Below the pieces are notes generated by a model. It saw only the letters and a program-made list of their open reading frames with translations. It ran no database searches and had not been told where the DNA came from. Both the position numbers and the translations under genes were made by a program. From contig NZ_BMPP01000005.1 of NCBI RefSeq assembly GCF_014647655.1, positions 1 through 64,000 on the forward strand: a stretch of DNA of 64,000 nt, in the 5' to 3' direction. Within the stretch, counting starts at the first letter, position 1. Each line of letters begins with the position of its first letter. Of the stretch, positions 20,441 to 35,249 are shown one piece after another. The stretch is from Deinococcus malanensis (GTDB lineage Bacteria > Deinococcota > Deinococci > Deinococcales > Deinococcaceae).

Positions 20441-20585
20441 GCGCGTTTCCGTTGGTTTCGTGTTCCAACCGGGAAGGTGCCGGTTTGGGCATTACACGCC
20501 CGGAATGCATTTCCACCCTTCTTCCTTTAGCTGGGGTGGATCCTGCAGGTTTCAGGATTCAACCGGGACTTATGTGAGGTACACC

Positions 20586-21194
20586 ATGACTGATCTGAAC
20601 TGGATTCATCACCTGGAGCGGGGTACGGGAGACCTTACAGTCCTGTTGCTGCACGGCACAGGCGGCAACGAGCGGCAGCTGCTCACCCTGGGCCGGCAGG
20701 TGGCGCCTGAGGCGAATCTGCTGGGCGTGCGCGGGCGCTCGCTGGAGGAAGGTTTCCCGAGGTATTTCCGGCGCTTTTCCGCCACGCGATATGACCAGGA
20801 GCAGATCCGCAGCGAGGCGGCGGCTCTGTCCCGGTTCGTTCAGGACGCCGCTGAGGAATACGGTCTGAACCCTGCGCGGGTGGTCGCCCTGGGCTATAGC
20901 AATGGGGCCAATATCGCCCTGGCCACTCTGGCAACCCACCCGCAGACCTTTCTGGGAGCTGCCCTGCTGCGGCCGGTGATGCCTCTGGATGAGCCGCCAG
21001 CCACAGACCTCAGCGGGGTATCCGTCCTGGTGCTGCATGGAGCGCACGACCCATACGCCGCCCATGCCGGGGGCGTGACTCCTTACCTGAAAGGTGCCGG
21101 TGCCCAGGTGCAGCAGCACCTGCTGAATGCAGGGCACGAACTGACGGGTGAGGACGTGCAGCTTTGTGAGGAGTGGCTGGGCCAGTTGCGCTGA
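20586..21194 (+). CDS. Carboxylesterase/phospholipase-like hydrolase, MhqD-like
   Basis: 202 residues, alpha/beta hydrolase of the phospholipase/carboxylesterase (YitV/MhqD) group: oxyanion segment LLLHGTGGNE, nucleophile elbow GYSNGAN (Ser near 109), Asp in HGAHDPY and His in NAGHELT. The ATG at 20586 has GTGAGG upstream; the longer frame is discarded. In Bacillus the equivalent mhqD lies with mhq dioxygenases under MhqR, so this gene probably completes a quinone-stress cluster. It may have its own promoter in the 145-bp gap. Confidence 0.85.
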   Translation: MTDLNWIHHLERGTGDLTVLLLHGTGGNERQLLTLGRQVAPEANLLGVRGRSLEEGFPRYFRRFSATRYDQEQIRSEAAALSRFVQDAAEEYGLNPARVVALGYSNGANIALATLATHPQTFLGAALLRPVMPLDEPPATDLSGVSVLVLHGAHDPYAAHAGGVTPYLKGAGAQVQQHLLNAGHELTGEDVQLCEEWLGQLR

Positions 21195-21201
21195 ACGACG
21201 T

Positions 21202-21245
21202 AACCAGGCGGGCACCGGAGGTAAGCTTCCGGTGCCCGCCTGGTT
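21202..21245. terminator. Bidirectional terminator between mhqD-like gene and ruvB
   Basis: An 18-bp perfect stem, arms 21202-21219 and 21228-21245 (AACCAGGCGGGCACCGGA and its complement), between convergent genes. Confidence 0.7.
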
Positions 21246-21255
21246 GGTGCTGCCC

Positions 21256-22260
<1,005 letters not shown>

Positions 22261-22307
22261 GGGTTCATCATACCTGGATTTCGCTAGAAACGGAACAAGC
22301 AAGAAGG

Positions 22308-22324
22308 TTATTTGCATGACAGAA
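22308..22324 (-). promoter_or_regulatory. Candidate radiation/desiccation response motif (DdrO site)
   Basis: The minus strand reads TTCTGTCATGCAAATAA. It matches 13 of 17 positions of the RDRM consensus as I recall it (TTATGTCATTGACATAA), to which DdrO binds until IrrE cleaves it. ruvB is among genes predicted to be in this regulon in Deinococcus. The site lies upstream of the apparent -35, which weakens a simple repression model. Confidence 0.45.
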
Positions 22325-22371
22325 TGCGGAGACACAGAGATCAGGCTTCGGACGGCGCCGCACGGTCCGGT

Positions 22372-23055
22372 TCAGTCGGCGTACCGCCGTACCAGCTGTG
22401 GCAGGTCCTGGTCCAGCACCCCGGCCAGCACATCGCTGTTGCCATAGACCCGCACGAAGCGGCCCTGTCCATCCACCACGCTGACCTGATCGCCGTGCAG
22501 TCTCGCAGCTTCGCGCGCTGATGCTCCTGCCTGCTGCGCGTTGTCGGCGCCGGATCCTGCGGTGGGCGGTGTGTCCTGATGACTGCTGTGGTCCCGCGTG
22601 GGCATGGGCCTGACGTTGGTCACGAACATCTGCCGGGCGGCCTCATCAATGGTTTCGGCCTTCCCGGTCAGCCCACTGAAGGACGGGTTGAAACCCGCAA
22701 GGTACCGGCGAACGACTGCCGGTGTGTCATGCTCCGGGTCCACCGTGATGAACTGGACCTGCACGCGCTGGCGTACCTGCGGAGTCAGCTTGTCGTAGGT
22801 GGTTTTCAGGCTTGTCAGCGTGGCCGGGCACACGTCCGGGCAGCGCACGAAGCCGTAAAACACCAGCCGGAGACGGCCATCAGCAGCATTCAGACGGGTG
22901 GGCTGGCCGCGCTCGCTGATCAGACTCAGGGCGGGTAGTGGTTTCGGGGTGCCCAGGTCGTCCCCTCCCAGGGGGGCAGGGGAGAGGCTCCGGAACAGCA
23001 GCAGACCTGCCAGCACGGCAGCGATGGTCAGGAGGGAGGCGGTCAACCACTTCAT
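22372..23055 (-). CDS. SCO1/SenC copper chaperone for cytochrome c oxidase
   Basis: 227 residues: an N-terminal membrane helix (about 4-22), a thioredoxin-like domain with the copper site CPDVCPATL (about 76-84), DPEHDTP, and a His in AARLHGDQVSVVD. An insertion of about 28 residues containing DHSSHQD and a Ser/Ala/Gly-rich stretch precedes that His; this is unusual and might add metal contacts. The ATG at 23055 has GGAGGT just upstream. It delivers copper to the CuA centre of the oxidase encoded next to it, but a terminator (23120-23145) separates the transcripts. Confidence 0.88.
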   Translation of the reverse strand: MKWLTASLLTIAAVLAGLLLFRSLSPAPLGGDDLGTPKPLPALSLISERGQPTRLNAADGRLRLVFYGFVRCPDVCPATLTSLKTTYDKLTPQVRQRVQVQFITVDPEHDTPAVVRRYLAGFNPSFSGLTGKAETIDEAARQMFVTNVRPMPTRDHSSHQDTPPTAGSGADNAQQAGASAREAARLHGDQVSVVDGQGRFVRVYGNSDVLAGVLDQDLPQLVRRYAD

Positions 23056-23119
23056 GACCTCCAGGGTAGGCCGGATGTGGCGGGCGTGTGTCCCCACGAC
23101 GAAGGCCCTACAACGAAGG

Positions 23120-23145
23120 AAGGAGTGCCCGCCCGGGCACTCCTT
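23120..23145 (-). terminator. Terminator of the ctaC-ctaD transcript
   Basis: AAGGAGTGCCC (23120-23130) pairs with GGGCACTCCTT (23135-23145), loop GCCC. On the minus strand it is followed by a T-rich stretch and lies just after the ctaD stop. Confidence 0.65.
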
Positions 23146-23163
23146 TCTCAGAACAGCTGATGG

Positions 23164-25613
<2,450 letters not shown>

Positions 25614-25617
<4 letters not shown>

Positions 25618-26828
25618 TGCGTTCCTCCTGCACGGACGCCGTACACCGGCGTGCCGCGCCAATAGTCCGCCTCTTCCGGCAGCTTCAGACTGCGCAGGTA
25701 AGCGGCGATATCCTCGATTTCCGCCCGGGTCAGAACGCCACCTTTTTGCACCTTGCCGTTGACCAGGTACTCGCTGCCGTCATAGGTGGGCATCAGGGCA
25801 CCGGGCTTCATCCCTGGACTGTTCGCGATCCACGGAACCAGGTTCCTTTCGGCGACCTCACCTTCCCACATGCCGGCACCCAGCGTACGGCGGGTGCCGA
25901 AAAAGCTCAGGTCCGGGCCGGCCGCGCCCGCAGCCGGCGTTCCCTGAACGCGGTGACAGGCCGAGCAGGCCAGAGCGCCCGTGGAAGCCTTGCCCTGCAT
26001 GAACAGCGTGTAGCCGCGGGCCTCGGCGCTGCCCTCGGCGGGCGTGGGGGCACGGTAGGCCTTGGCGGCCGCCAGGAACGCTGCGTAGCGTTCGGGCTCC
26101 AGCGCGATGACCTTGTAGCGCATGTTGGCGTGGCTGGCCCCACACAGCTGCGAGCAGTTGCCCTGATAAACACCGGGACGTTCGGTGTCGACCTTCCAGG
26201 TGCGGATAACGCTGGGCAGCGCGTGACGCTGTCCACCGATGTTGGGAGCCCAGAAACCGTGAATCACATCCCCACTGGTCAGGTTCAGCACCACCGGCTG
26301 GTTGGTGGGCATGACCATCTCGTTGGCGTTGGCCACCGTGCCGCCGGCGTCACTGGTCACGGTGGGATAGGCGAAGTTCCACCAGAACTGCTTGGACAGC
26401 ACATCAATCTTGGGAGCATTGACGGGCACGGGGTTCAGACGGGCCATGCTGCGCACGGTCAGCACGCTCAGCAGGATCACGATCACAACCGGCACAGCCA
26501 CCAGGATGACTTCCAGGCGGTTGTTGCCGTGGAACTGGGCCGGCGGCGCCTCGTGACGGTCCTCGCGGAACTTCTGCACCGAGTAGAACAGAGCCCACGA
26601 GACCCCAACAAAGACGATGATCGAGAGCGCAATGGCCCACAGACTCATCCAGAAGATCTCTTTGTTGTAGTCCGAACTCATGTCTCCAATTGAGAGAAAT
26701 TGTTCGGACTGCTGGCAGCCGGTGAGCAACGTGGCGGCCAGCCCGGCAGCCAGGGCCGGGAAGGCCGCTGGGCGTTTGCGCGGCCGGGCTGTGCCGCTGT
26801 GGCGGTCTTGGATGGTGTTCAACTTCAC
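25614..26828 (-). CDS. ctaC: Cytochrome c oxidase subunit II fused to cytochrome c
   Basis: 404 residues: lipoprotein-like signal ending LLTGC, two membrane helices, a cupredoxin domain with CuA ligands His in GDVIHGF and [12 protein letters not shown], then a cytochrome c domain with CSACH (about residue 297) and a distal Met in GALMPTYDG. This II/c fusion is the hallmark of caa3 oxidases, taking electrons from soluble cytochrome. GTG 26828 is given; TTG 26822 fits better with the AGGAG at 26834-26830 and could be the true start. It is the first gene of the cta transcript, coupled to ctaD. Confidence 0.92.
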
Positions 26829-26915
26829 TCCTTTCGTCTGCCTGCAGTCTAATTGGTCATGACAGGAAATGCGCGCTTCCGGCGCACGCGACCGGCCCGG
26901 CCAGTTTCCCTATTC

Positions 26916-26927
26916 GACCGAACGGTC
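26916..26927. promoter_or_regulatory. Inverted repeat upstream of the oxidase operon
   Basis: GACCGAACGGTC is a 5-2-5 inverted repeat about 90 bp upstream of ctaC, of the ACCGNNCGGT kind bound by TetR-type regulators. No regulator is adjacent. A TAGACT -10-like box lies nearer to ctaC. Confidence 0.3.
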
Positions 26928-27010
26928 AGGCCGCTGTCATGAGCCCAGATTGAAGGGCAGGCAAGTGTCCTGCCATATCACGACGTTGCCGGGCTAAGAA
27001 GAAAGCAGCA

Positions 27011-27040
27011 CAGGCGGCCCCCTGTTCTGGAAGCCGCCTG
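27011..27040 (-). terminator. Terminator after ctaB
   Basis: CAGGCGGC (27011-27018) pairs with GCCGCCTG (27033-27040). On the minus strand, TGCTGCTTTCTTCTT follows. Confidence 0.65.
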
Positions 27041-27060
27041 AAAGCTCTGTTTATTTCGCT

Positions 27061-28002
27061 TTACAGATGAGCAAAGACGATCCGGTCTACCGCCGCCATT
27101 ACGAACAGCAGCGCCAGATACAGCATGGAGTACAGATACAACGGCACCGCCACCCGGCGTTCTACCGCGTTTCCGTCCATGACATGCCGGTAAAGGCGCC
27201 ACGACAGCACCATCAGCCAGCCGCCGAGCAGGGCAGCGGACAGGAAGTAGATCGCCCCAACCTCACGGAAAAACACCGGCATCACGGACAGGACGACCGT
27301 ATAGATGGCATACAGGCCGATCTGTGCCACAGTCAGTTTGTCACCGTGCACCACCGGCAACATCGGAATGCCGACCTCGCGGTACTCGTCTTTGATCATC
27401 AGGGCCAGGGCCCAGAAGTGCACCGGCGTCCAGAAGAAGATGATGGCAAACAGGAACCAGGCGAACAGATTGAGGTCCCCGGTCACGGCCGCCCAGCCCA
27501 CCAGCGGCGGGAAACACCCGGCTGCACCGCCCAGCACGATGTTGTGCCAGGTGTTGCGCTTGAGCCACAACGTGTAGACCACAACGTAGGTCAGGAAGCC
27601 GGCCAGACTCATCCAGGCGGCCAGCGGGGTGGCCCAGATCCACAGCATGACAAAGGACAGCACCTGCAGAGTGGCGCCGAACGCAGCGGCCTGACGGCTG
27701 GTGATCAGGCCACTGCTGGTGGGACGCTTGGCCGTACGTGCCATTTTCAGGTCGATGTCCCGGTCGATGATCATGTTGAATACGCCCGCTGAACCGGCCG
27801 ACATGTACCCGGCCAGCGACACCACCACGAGCAGCCCCAGCCCGGGCCAGCCCCGCTGGGCCATGAACATTGCCGCCAGCGTGGTCCACAGCAACAGACT
27901 GATGACCTTGGGCTTGGTCAGCGCCAGATAGTCCCGCCAGGTGGCCCGCAACGGGCTGGTCTGGACTGCGGAGGGCACGGCCGTCTCCGGCACTGCGGTC
28001 AC
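27061..28002 (-). CDS. ctaB: Protoheme IX farnesyltransferase (heme O synthase)
   Basis: 313 residues, nine or so membrane helices of the UbiA superfamily. Prenyl-diphosphate/Mg motifs: [19 protein letters not shown] (about 99-117) and [15 protein letters not shown]. It adds the farnesyl chain to heme B to give heme O. The start GTG 28002 overlaps the ctaA stop (GTGA), so the two heme A genes are translationally coupled; the long frame to 28263 is antisense-like in composition inside ctaA. Supplies heme A to the neighbouring caa3 oxidase. Confidence 0.94.
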   Translation of the reverse strand: MTAVPETAVPSAVQTSPLRATWRDYLALTKPKVISLLLWTTLAAMFMAQRGWPGLGLLVVVSLAGYMSAGSAGVFNMIIDRDIDLKMARTAKRPTSSGLITSRQAAAFGATLQVLSFVMLWIWATPLAAWMSLAGFLTYVVVYTLWLKRNTWHNIVLGGAAGCFPPLVGWAAVTGDLNLFAWFLFAIIFFWTPVHFWALALMIKDEYREVGIPMLPVVHGDKLTVAQIGLYAIYTVVLSVMPVFFREVGAIYFLSAALLGGWLMVLSWRLYRHVMDGNAVERRVAVPLYLYSMLYLALLFVMAAVDRIVFAHL

Positions 28003-29018
28003 GCGCCCTGCCCCTGCACACCAGAGACGGTGGAGGGGGAACGGAGGGACAGGGCAGTCAGGGCGCGGTACACCAGCATCACGGTCACAAGCCACATCAT
28101 GCACGCCAGCAGCAGATGTGTCAGTTGCATCCATCCCGGGGCCTTCAGGGCGACGTTGGCAAAGCCGGCCAGCATCTGCACGGCAATGGCCCCAGAGAGC
28201 CACAGTCCCCAGCGCCGCACCTGTGCGTCCGGGCGCAGCCGAAAGAGCCTGGAGGCCATCCACAGCAGGTAGGCACTGGTCAGGATCGCCAGCATCGGGT
28301 GAAGCACTCGCAGGTTCTCGATCAGGGTCGCCGTGGCCGCGTAGTCACGCTTGACCGTCTCGATGGGGGTACTGCCGTCGGCCGGCAGGAACAGCAGGTC
28401 GCCGAGCGCTGTCACCGCGCCGGCCATACCCAGCACCAGCAGCAGTCCCAGGCCCGCGCCCCCCAGCCAGACGGCCTGTCCCTGCTGCCTGAGCCGAAGC
28501 GCCGGCCGTCCTGAGGCCCACAGGGCCGTCAGCAGCAGGGCACCCAGCAGCACAAAGGTGTTGGCCAGATGAATCCCCTGCACGAATCCACGTGCCGGTT
28601 CGGTGCTGTCGGCCGTCAGGCCCAGCCGGACCTGCACCCCGCCCACCAGCCCTTCAAGCAGGATCAGGCCGAAGCTCAGCACGGCCCCAAGGCGCGCCGG
28701 ATGACGCGCCGGTGTATGCCGGAAGGCCAGGAAAAGCAGCACCAGGGCCAGCACACCACTCAGCCCGCTGGTCAGGCGGTGGCTGAACTCGATCAGCGTA
28801 TGCACCGTGGCGTCTTGTGGCACGACCAGGCCGTTACACAGCGGCCAGTGGTCACCGCAGCCGGCGCCGGCACCGGTAATCCGGACCACCGCGCCCCACA
28901 GAATGACCAGTACGTTGTAGGCCAGCGCACCCCACGCCAGCCGGGGCAGCCAGAGGCTTGGTGTGGGCCGGGTGTCCGTGCCAGGGGTGGCCCTCAAGGT
29001 TGAGCTCAATTCATTCAC
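27999..29018 (-). CDS. ctaA: Heme A synthase
   Basis: 339 residues with eight predicted membrane helices in two four-helix halves. Heme-ligand histidines: [23 protein letters not shown] and THLLLACM. The Cys pair region [11 protein letters not shown] (about 54-64) is conserved in CtaA. It oxidises heme O to heme A. The start GTG 29018 has GGAAGGGA upstream; the ATG four bases on is out of frame. First gene of ctaA-ctaB, divergent from the DUF420 gene. Confidence 0.94.
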   Translation of the reverse strand: MNELSSTLRATPGTDTRPTPSLWLPRLAWGALAYNVLVILWGAVVRITGAGAGCGDHWPLCNGLVVPQDATVHTLIEFSHRLTSGLSGVLALVLLFLAFRHTPARHPARLGAVLSFGLILLEGLVGGVQVRLGLTADSTEPARGFVQGIHLANTFVLLGALLLTALWASGRPALRLRQQGQAVWLGGAGLGLLLVLGMAGAVTALGDLLFLPADGSTPIETVKRDYAATATLIENLRVLHPMLAILTSAYLLWMASRLFRLRPDAQVRRWGLWLSGAIAVQMLAGFANVALKAPGWMQLTHLLLACMMWLVTVMLVYRALTALSLRSPSTVSGVQGQGA

Positions 29019-29184
29019 CGTCCCTTCCGCGGGGTCCCGGGGCAGAAGTTGGCGCCTCACCGGGACCGGTGCGGTCCTGCCGGCATTCTAGACACCTCAC
29101 CGGGCTGAGAATTGTCCCCCGCCGCACGGACACCCCCGCAGTCAGACACCTGCCCCGGGGGGTGACCCGTACACTGGCGCTGTT

Positions 29185-29658
29185 ATGGCAGAAACGATTA
29201 ATCAATGGGCGGTCTTCACGATCGTTCTGAGCGGGCTGGCGCTGATGGCCGGGGTGTTCCTGATCCGGGGAGGCAACCGCGAGGCGCATATGAAGGCCAT
29301 GCTGCTGGCCAGTGGTCTGGCCACGGTGTTTCTGGTGCTGTACCTGACCCGGCTGGGCCTGGGCTACGAGAAGAAATACATCGGTCCCAACCGGGGTGCT
29401 TACCTGGCGCTGCTGATCAGCCACATCATCCTGGCGGCGGCGAACCTGCCGCTGGCCCTGCTGGCCCTGTGGAACGCCTGGAAGGGACTTAAGGCGGCGG
29501 GCAACCTGCGCAACATCGACCTGCCGGCCGCCCGTGGCTACTTCAACCGGCACCGCGCGTGGGTGCGCTGGACCGTGCCGGTGTGGCTGTATGTGGCCGT
29601 CACCGGCTGGATCATCTATCTGCTGCTGGGCCGCTACGGAGAAGTGATCAAGGCCTGA
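29185..29658 (+). CDS. DUF420 (YozB-like) membrane protein
   Basis: 157 residues with four membrane helices and the conserved small phrases [10 protein letters not shown] and SHIILAA with nearby His residues. DUF420 proteins sit beside cytochrome oxidase assembly genes in many bacteria, and a CtaM/SURF1-like assembly role has been suggested for relatives. Here it is divergent from ctaA, which supports that link. TACACT (29170-29175) lies 9 nt before the ATG. Confidence 0.8.
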   Translation: MAETINQWAVFTIVLSGLALMAGVFLIRGGNREAHMKAMLLASGLATVFLVLYLTRLGLGYEKKYIGPNRGAYLALLISHIILAAANLPLALLALWNAWKGLKAAGNLRNIDLPAARGYFNRHRAWVRWTVPVWLYVAVTGWIIYLLLGRYGEVIKA

Positions 29659-29671
29659 GAACCGGCATGGA

Positions 29672-29710
29672 AACAGGGCGCGGGGCTGGTACAGGCCGCC
29701 GCGCCCTGTT
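29672..29710 (+). terminator. Hairpin between DUF420 gene and panB
   Basis: AACAGGGCGCGG (29672-29683) pairs with CCGCGCCCTGTT (29699-29710). It has no U tract, and it ends 5 nt before the panB -10 box (29715-29720). Confidence 0.5.
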
Positions 29711-29726
29711 CTGCTACGCTCGCCGC

Positions 29727-30548
29727 ATGAAACGCAGTATCCCAGAGCTTTTGCAATCCGAGCAGCCCCTGGTGATGGTGACCGCCTATGACTATCCGGG
29801 CGGCCTGCACGCCGAGGCCGCCGGCGTGGATCTGATTCTGGTCGGCGACAGCCTGGGCAACGTCGTCCTGGGGTACGAGAGCACTGCGCCCGTAACCCTG
29901 GGAGACATGATCCATCACGGTAAGGCCGTACGCCGTGGGGCCCCACAGACCTTTCTGGTGGTGGACATGCCGTTCGGGACGTACCACACGGGCGTGACCG
30001 ACGCCATGCGCAAAGCCGTCCGGATTATCCAGGAGACTGGTGCCGACGCCGTGAAAATGGAGGGCAGCACCCCGGAAGTTCTTCAGGTGGTCGATACCCT
30101 GACCCGCAACGGTGTCCCGGTCGTCGGGCACGTGGGCCTGATGCCTCAGACGGCCACGGCTCAGGGCGGATTGCGGGTCCAGGGCAAGGATGACGACACG
30201 GCGCGCCGGACTCTCGAAGGGGCGCTGGCTCTGGAAGCAGCTGGGGCCTTCTGTGTGGTTCTGGAAGCCATCCCCGCGCGGCTGGCCAAGCTGATTACCG
30301 AGCGGCTCCGGGTACCTACCATCGGCATTGGTGCTGGGATCAACTGTGATGGACAGGTGCTGGTAACCCACGACCTGCTGGGCATCTACGAAGGCGAGGA
30401 AAAGAAGATCGCCAGGCGCTACGCCGAGGTGGGCCGGGTGTCCCGCGAGGCCATCGCGCAGTACGCTGCCGAGGTGCGCCGCCGCGAATTCCCCACGCGC
30501 GAGAACAGCTTTGTCATGAAAGACGACGTGCTGGACAAGCTGTACTAA
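29727..30548 (+). CDS. panB: 3-methyl-2-oxobutanoate hydroxymethyltransferase
   Basis: 273 residues of the PanB TIM barrel: [32 protein letters not shown] (metal-binding Asp), [21 protein letters not shown] and IGIGAG. It makes ketopantoate, first step of pantothenate and coenzyme A synthesis. The ATG follows TACGCT (29715-29720) by 6 nt, leaderless. It stands alone; panC is not adjacent. Confidence 0.95.
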   Translation: MKRSIPELLQSEQPLVMVTAYDYPGGLHAEAAGVDLILVGDSLGNVVLGYESTAPVTLGDMIHHGKAVRRGAPQTFLVVDMPFGTYHTGVTDAMRKAVRIIQETGADAVKMEGSTPEVLQVVDTLTRNGVPVVGHVGLMPQTATAQGGLRVQGKDDDTARRTLEGALALEAAGAFCVVLEAIPARLAKLITERLRVPTIGIGAGINCDGQVLVTHDLLGIYEGEEKKIARRYAEVGRVSREAIAQYAAEVRRREFPTRENSFVMKDDVLDKLY

Positions 30549-30563
30549 GGCTGCTCCAGAGTC

Positions 30564-30600
30564 AACCGGTCGCCTGGAACAGCGGCCGGTTCGTCTTTTA
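30564..30600 (+). terminator. panB terminator
   Basis: AACCGGTCGC (30564-30573) pairs with GCGGCCGGTT (30582-30591) with one T-G pair, followed by CGTCTTTTA. Confidence 0.65.
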
Positions 30601-30628
30601 TGTGTTTCCAGACGGGGAGTCTGCTGCC

Positions 30629-30724
30629 AGATCTAGGGCTATCTGTAGCTATCTTACGTTAGATATTGACAAATTTCATTAGATGACGCAAGATGGCACC
30701 AGTTGCAGGGAGGCGACCGGAGAT
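30629..30724 (+). promoter_or_regulatory. Phased ATCT/AGAT array before the HTH-RHH gene
   Basis: ATCT begins at 30631, 30641 and 30651; AGAT begins at 30661, 30681, 30691 and 30721. All seven share one 10-bp register. The innermost pair forms the imperfect palindrome TATCTTACGTTAGATA (30650-30665). GCTATCT repeats at 30638 and 30648, TTAGAT at 30659 and 30679. A -35-like TTGACA lies at 30666-30671 inside the array. The segment is more AT-rich than its surroundings. Regular one-turn spacing suggests cooperative binding on one DNA face, plausibly by the excisionase-like product. Confidence 0.6.
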
Positions 30725-31091
30725 GGACGAAGTGATGACCCTGGAAGAACTCGCCGCGTACCTGAAGGTCAGTGAGACGACCGCCTACCAGCTCGTCCGT
30801 GGAGGCGGAATTCCAGGGCGCAAGGTGGGTCGGGAATGGCGGTTTCTCAGAGCGCGGGTAACAGAGTGGCTGATGCAGGCCGGGCAGGAGGACAGCATGG
30901 AAAACAGTGGCGTGGTTCAGCGAGACGGGTTTGGCGGCGAGTTCATGGTGGAAGACGGGCAGGAAAAGGTGGCGCTGTGGTTACCCATGACCCGCGAGGA
31001 AAAGGCCCGCCAGATCGAGAAGGCACAGCGCGAAGGCATCAACGTCAGCGATCTGGTCGCGGCATACCTGCGCGACTGGGCACAGGCCTGA
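30723..31091 (+). CDS. Excisionase-type HTH protein fused to a ribbon-helix-helix-like domain
   Basis: 122 residues. Residues 4-53 are a MerR-like/excisionase HTH (MTLEELAAYLKVSETTAYQLV, then the wing RKVGREWRF). After a linker, residues about 83-120 read KVALWLPMTREEKARQIEKAQREG and INVSDLVAAYLRDW, which looks like a beta strand and two helices of the RHH class. Two DNA-binding modules in one small protein are uncommon. The ATG at 30723 has GGAG upstream. No integrase or phage gene is nearby, so it is more likely a chromosomal regulator. Strong terminator follows. Confidence 0.7.
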   Translation: MDEVMTLEELAAYLKVSETTAYQLVRGGGIPGRKVGREWRFLRARVTEWLMQAGQEDSMENSGVVQRDGFGGEFMVEDGQEKVALWLPMTREEKARQIEKAQREGINVSDLVAAYLRDWAQA

Positions 31092-31106
31092 GCATGGCCA
31101 GATATT

Positions 31107-31144
31107 GAAGAAGGGCCACACCGCCTAAGGTGTGGCCCTTCTTC
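31107..31144. terminator. Bidirectional terminator between the HTH-RHH gene and gdhB
   Basis: A 16-bp perfect stem GAAGAAGGGCCACACC (31107-31122) with 31129-31144, loop GCCTAA, between convergent genes; the T-rich arm serves both strands. Confidence 0.75.
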
Positions 31145-31161
31145 AGATGCACAGCCTGGGT

Positions 31162-32469
<1,308 letters not shown>

Positions 32470-32583
32470 GGGTGGACACTCCTTGGGGAGGAAAAGGAAC
32501 GCGGGCGGCTCCTGGGGGGGAAATTCAGATGGTGGTCCAGGGCGCGCAGACTGGTGTGCTGGTGCCGTGGAGCTTGAAGCTGC

Positions 32584-33828
<1,245 letters not shown>

Positions 33829-34169
33829 TCGTACGGTCTCCTTTGAAAAGGGGCTTTGCCTGGGTGGTCCAGGGCAGCATACATGGCCCCGCCAACCTAT
33901 ATAGACAGGTGCCCCGAGCCGTCTTCGAGACGCGGGAGAAACCCCGGCCAGGACGGACTTCCGGTTTGAGCAAACCCCACACGTTCTACTCGCCTGGCGC
34001 GCAGGCGTCAAGGCGCATGCACTCCCGCCCAGGCGTGCGAAACCTTGAACCGGTTCCACCATAGAAGCCGCCAGGCTGTGCTGCCCGGACCCTGGCAAAT
34101 GTCAGGTGTGTGCTTGACCCCCGCCAGATTGTCCAGATTGACCGAACACCTGCAGGATCCGTGGTGAAG
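33829..34169. promoter_or_regulatory. Intergenic region with the gdhA promoter
   Basis: A minus-strand TATATA element (33903-33898) lies about 70 bp before gdhA, leaving a 5' UTR that contains its Shine-Dalgarno. No gene, repeat or RNA could be supported in the rest of this 341-bp stretch. Confidence 0.4.
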
Positions 34170-35144
34170 TCAGTGAGTACGCAGGATTTCGCGCTGGGCC
34201 ATGGCCAGCAGGGCAGTACGCGCTTCCGTCGGAGGCAGACTTTCCAGAGCCTCAGCAGCCAGCCGGGCCCGCCGGCGGATCTCCTCCCGCGTTTGTTCCA
34301 GGGCGCCGCATTCCCCGGCCAGCATCTGCATCCGTTGCACATCTCCCGGTTGCGCGGCGCGGCGTTCCAGCACCTCGCGCACCTCGTCAGCGTGGGGACC
34401 GTCCAGCATCAGCAGGGTCGGCAGGGTCGCTTTGCCCTCGCGCAGGTCGCCGCCGACCGGCTTGCCGATCACGTTTTCCTGGCCCGCCAGGTCGAGCAGG
34501 TCGTCTTGCATCTGAAATGCCAGACCGTACTCGCGTCCGAAGGTGGTCAGCGCCTCGCGCTGAAGCGCTGAGCTGCCCAGCAGCATTGCCGGGGCGCAGG
34601 CGGCCAGTTCGGTCAGGGCGGCGGTCTTGCCGTGGATGATGTTCAGGTAGTGCTCCAGCCGGTAGTCAGCGTAGGCCGCGACCTGAAACTGCAGCACCTC
34701 GCCCTCACAGATCTGCGAGGCGGTTTCGCCAAAGGCGCGGGTCAGCGCCGTACCGGAAGGCATTCCTGCAAGCAGCGTGAGCAGCCGCGCCAGCATGAAG
34801 TCACCGCTCATGACGCTGACCACGTTGCCAAAGCGCCGGAAGGCGGCCTGCTGGCCGCGGCGGGTGTCGGCGTCATCGATCAGATCGTCGTGCAGCAGCG
34901 ACGCGGAGTGCAGCAGTTCCACACACACGCCCAGGTCCACCACCCCGGACCACTGGGGCGAGCCTGGACCCACACCAAGCGCCTGCGCAGCCAGCAGGGT
35001 GATCATAGGGCGGGTGCGCTTGCCGCCGGCCGCCACCAGGTCGTCACCAATCAGCTCGATAAATTCCACGCGGGACCGCAGCACCTCACGCAGACGCGTT
35101 TCAAACGCTGCGTCGGGGAGGGCCACAGAAACCACGTTCACCAT
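34170..35144 (-). CDS. Polyprenyl diphosphate synthase
   Basis: 324 residues of the trans-prenyltransferase family: GGKRTRP, first Asp-rich motif DDLIDDAD (about 91-98), and second DDLLD (about 214). Chain length is probably long (hepta- or octaprenyl), for menaquinone side chains, but the residues before the first Asp motif do not settle it. The ATG at 35144 is preceded by TATACT within about 9 nt, leaderless. It is divergent from the stress-protein gene. Confidence 0.88.
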   Translation of the reverse strand: MVNVVSVALPDAAFETRLREVLRSRVEFIELIGDDLVAAGGKRTRPMITLLAAQALGVGPGSPQWSGVVDLGVCVELLHSASLLHDDLIDDADTRRGQQAAFRRFGNVVSVMSGDFMLARLLTLLAGMPSGTALTRAFGETASQICEGEVLQFQVAAYADYRLEHYLNIIHGKTAALTELAACAPAMLLGSSALQREALTTFGREYGLAFQMQDDLLDLAGQENVIGKPVGGDLREGKATLPTLLMLDGPHADEVREVLERRAAQPGDVQRMQMLAGECGALEQTREEIRRRARLAAEALESLPPTEARTALLAMAQREILRTH

Positions 35145-35249
35145 GAGGGGCAGTATAGGAAAAGGGGGTAGGGTGAAACGTACCGGACCTTTCCCTTACG
35201 GTGCTTTGTCCCTCGCGTTTCAGACAGGCCTCATGGTAGAAATGCGGGC

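Noticed and set aside
30723..31091. Excisionase-like gene as a sign of a prophage or integrative element
   Set aside because: No integrase, att repeat or phage gene nearby, and flanking genes are housekeeping.
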